Source: Sphingobacterium sp. SYP-B4668 (GTDB taxonomy: Bacteria; Bacteroidota; Bacteroidia; Sphingobacteriales; Sphingobacteriaceae). Taken from it: a DNA stretch of 64,000 nt. The position numbers and the translations under genes are program-made. The number at the start of each line of letters is the position of its first letter. Position 1 is the stretch's first letter. The DNA lies in NCBI RefSeq assembly GCF_027627455.1, contig NZ_CP115483.1:1798001-1862000 (forward strand). Direction: 5' to 3'. Below, one piece after another: positions 62,889 through 64,000 of this stretch. The notes under the pieces are model-generated. The model was given only the letters and a program-made list of their open reading frames with translations. It did no database searches and was not told where the DNA came from.

Positions 62889-63584
62889 CTATTTAAAGCG
62901 ATTACCCATAAGGTCGCGCTTGATTCCTATTAGTAATCCTTTCTCAAAATGAAGGTAATAAATGTGAAATTCTTTTTCTGATAAAGGGATTGAAAAATAC
63001 CAGTTATTGGAATCGGACATTATGGGGTCAAATGCTTTCGCAGTGTTTTTATCAAATAAAGATATGCGTTGCAAACGGGGTGCATACTTGGGGATGGAGT
63101 TCAATTTTTGGAGCTTAGTGTATATAGTAGAAATTACATCGCCTACGGAAATCCTATTGGTTACAGATTCTCCAACAGGCCAATGGCTGAGTTTGTCACC
63201 ATTGTTCGTCCATATGGATTTTATCTTGTCATCTTCGAAAGATACTTGGATACCTTTAGAAGTGCCTTTTGTCTCATCAAAAAGTAGTTGATTATATAAG
63301 TGGAGTCTATCCTTCAAATCTTGGACGTTTGTAAATATATTGGCTACGATTTGTAAGTTTTTTGAAGTCTGTTGTTCTTCCTGTATTTTTTGGACGGCCT
63401 GATAGACTACATGTGCTGTATTACCGATGGTCATCCCTTGCATATTGCCTTCAGAGATGCTGTCGGATTCGAGTACAAAGAGCGGCTCAGGCTCGGGACC
63501 AGTTGGGTCGACTCGAGGGGCGGTTTTAGAACAGGAGACCAGAGCCATCAATAAAAGCATAAAATATGTGTAGGTTTTTTTCAT
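62889..63584 (-). CDS. Lipoprotein of unknown function
   Basis: 231 residues with a lipoprotein signal (MKKTYTYFMLLLMALVSC, lipobox LVSC with cysteine at 18) followed by a proline-rich linker (DPTGPEPEPL). The mature part, with segments such as HVVYQAVQKIQEEQQTSKNLQIVANIF and NNWYFSIPLSEKEFHIYYLHFEKGLL, is not recognised. It is probably an outer membrane or periplasmic anchored protein. It stands alone between the TetR gene and tRNA-Lys. Confidence 0.75.
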   Translation of the reverse strand: MKKTYTYFMLLLMALVSCSKTAPRVDPTGPEPEPLFVLESDSISEGNMQGMTIGNTAHVVYQAVQKIQEEQQTSKNLQIVANIFTNVQDLKDRLHLYNQLLFDETKGTSKGIQVSFEDDKIKSIWTNNGDKLSHWPVGESVTNRISVGDVISTIYTKLQKLNSIPKYAPRLQRISLFDKNTAKAFDPIMSDSNNWYFSIPLSEKEFHIYYLHFEKGLLIGIKRDLMGNRFK

Positions 63585-63718
63585 GTATTGGTTTCTTTAA
63601 TAAGAAAAACGTTTACTCTGGGCGATGTGCTACAAATTATGCTATATATTTTATGACAGCATGTGTTCAAGCATATAGCGCTAACCCATTCGCGCATCTC
63701 TATCCTCACAATAATTGT

Positions 63719-63757
63719 AAAAAAAAAGCTTCACTGAAAAGTGAAGCTTTTTTTTTA
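63719..63757 (-). terminator. Terminator after tRNA-Lys
   Basis: Perfect 11-base stem AAAGCTTCACT / AGTGAAGCTTT (63725-63735, 63740-63750) with a GAAA loop and long A/T flanks. On the minus strand it lies directly after the tRNA 3' end. Confidence 0.88.
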
Positions 63758-63758
63758 G

Positions 63759-63831
63759 TGATCCCGCTGGGATTCGAACCCAGGACCCATACATTAAAAG
63801 TGTATTGCTCTACCAGCTGAGCTACGGAATC
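63759..63831 (-). tRNA. tRNA-Lys (anticodon TTT)
   Basis: 73 bases that fold as a full cloverleaf: acceptor GATTCCG / CGGGATC with one G-T pair, D arm GCTC...GAGC, anticodon arm ATACA-CTTTTAA-TGTAT with anticodon TTT, and T arm CTGGG-TTCGAAT-CCCAG. The discriminator base is A and CCA is not encoded. It reads AAA and AAG lysine codons. It has its own promoter and terminator. Confidence 0.96.
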
Positions 63832-63853
63832 CTTTCTGTTTTTGAAAGTGATG

Positions 63854-63885
63854 CAAAGATAGGATTTTCTATCTTATCTTCCAAA
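63854..63885 (-). promoter_or_regulatory. Promoter of tRNA-Lys
   Basis: On the minus strand TTTG (63885-63882), 20 bases, then TATCTTTG (63861-63854), an exact TAnnTTTG. It is the clearest promoter in the window and lies 22 bases before the tRNA. Confidence 0.75.
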
Positions 63886-63925
63886 TAAAATTGTAAAGAT
63901 AGGTGTTGAATGTACACTTTACTTT

Positions 63926-64000
63926 CTACAGATGCTGGTCGATTAAGATAGGATTGCCATCAGGGTCAACAACAATAAAACCAGCGGGGCCTGAACTTCC
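63926..64000 (-). CDS. C-terminal end of a VOC (glyoxalase-fold) family protein (partial)
   Basis: Runs in from the right edge of the window and ends at the stop codon complementary to 63926-63928. The 24 visible residues (GPAGFIVVDPDGNPILIDQH core) match the last strand of glyoxalase/bleomycin-resistance fold proteins, whose conserved FxDPDGNxI segment includes a metal or substrate residue. The substrate cannot be inferred from this end alone. Confidence 0.75.
   Translation of the reverse strand, partial: GSSGPAGFIVVDPDGNPILIDQHL

Noticed and set aside
63566..63820. Plus-strand 84-codon frame near the right end
   Set aside because: It runs through the terminator and the tRNA-Lys gene, so it cannot be a real protein gene.
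1..64000. CRISPR arrays, insertion sequences, prophage or integron genes
   Set aside because: I found no regularly spaced repeats, no transposase, integrase or phage structural genes and no terminal inverted repeats. Gene content is chromosomal throughout.

Overview
The window comes from a Bacteroidota chromosome, most likely the Sphingobacteriaceae (Sphingobacterium or Pedobacter-like). The evidence is low GC, a SusC/SusD pair with SusE-like lipoprotein, a MurF-alanine racemase fusion, a DnaE with an N-terminal proofreading domain, lipoproteins with short lipoboxes, few Shine-Dalgarno sequences, and promoters of the TTG / TAnnTTTG type. The assignment rests on gene content only; there is no rRNA here.

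Layout. 1-2.7 kb: a truncated Tat-type gene, a Wzi/RemB-like outer membrane barrel and aroQ. 2.7-6.9 kb: a minus-strand operon (GntP permease, RidA, D-threonine aldolase-like PLP enzyme, M19 dipeptidase) that looks like D-amino acid or dipeptide catabolism, with a good promoter at 6907-6936. 7-16.5 kb: mostly housekeeping (MFS drug exporter, lgt, M42 peptidase, DUF3467, GNAT-nitrilase fusion, smc). 16.6-28.5 kb: a polysaccharide utilisation locus with SusC, SusD, SusE-like protein and two GH76 enzymes (alpha-1,6-mannan is the likely target), then a sugar MFS porter, a ROK kinase and a LacI regulator. Two operator-like inverted repeats sit before susC and before the ROK gene. 28.5-32.4 kb: recX, the murF-alr fusion and a DUF502 protein.

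32.5-38.8 kb is the least ordinary stretch: a tight three-gene minus-strand operon encoding a very large Sel1-repeat protein, a divergent Hsp90/HtpG-like ATPase and an unknown helical protein, followed divergently by a sensorless histidine-kinase-like protein. 38.8-47.8 kb holds a HAD phosphatase, a SWIM-SNF2 helicase, a TonB receptor, an Omp85-type barrel and accA. 47.9-57 kb holds a glycoamylase-like protein, a DOPA-dioxygenase-like enzyme, an OmpA lipoprotein, a possibly frameshifted small membrane protein, dnaE with exonuclease, and trxA. 57-64 kb holds an enlarged PurF-like amidotransferase, asnA, an alpha-oxoamine synthase with TetR partner, a lipoprotein, tRNA-Lys(TTT) and the C-terminal end of a VOC protein.

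The most noteworthy observations are the Hsp90-Sel1 operon, a candidate small RNA or leader upstream of asnA (about 60495-60663), the two operators of the mannan locus, and the homopolymer frameshift at 51692-51697. I saw no CRISPR array, insertion sequence or prophage.
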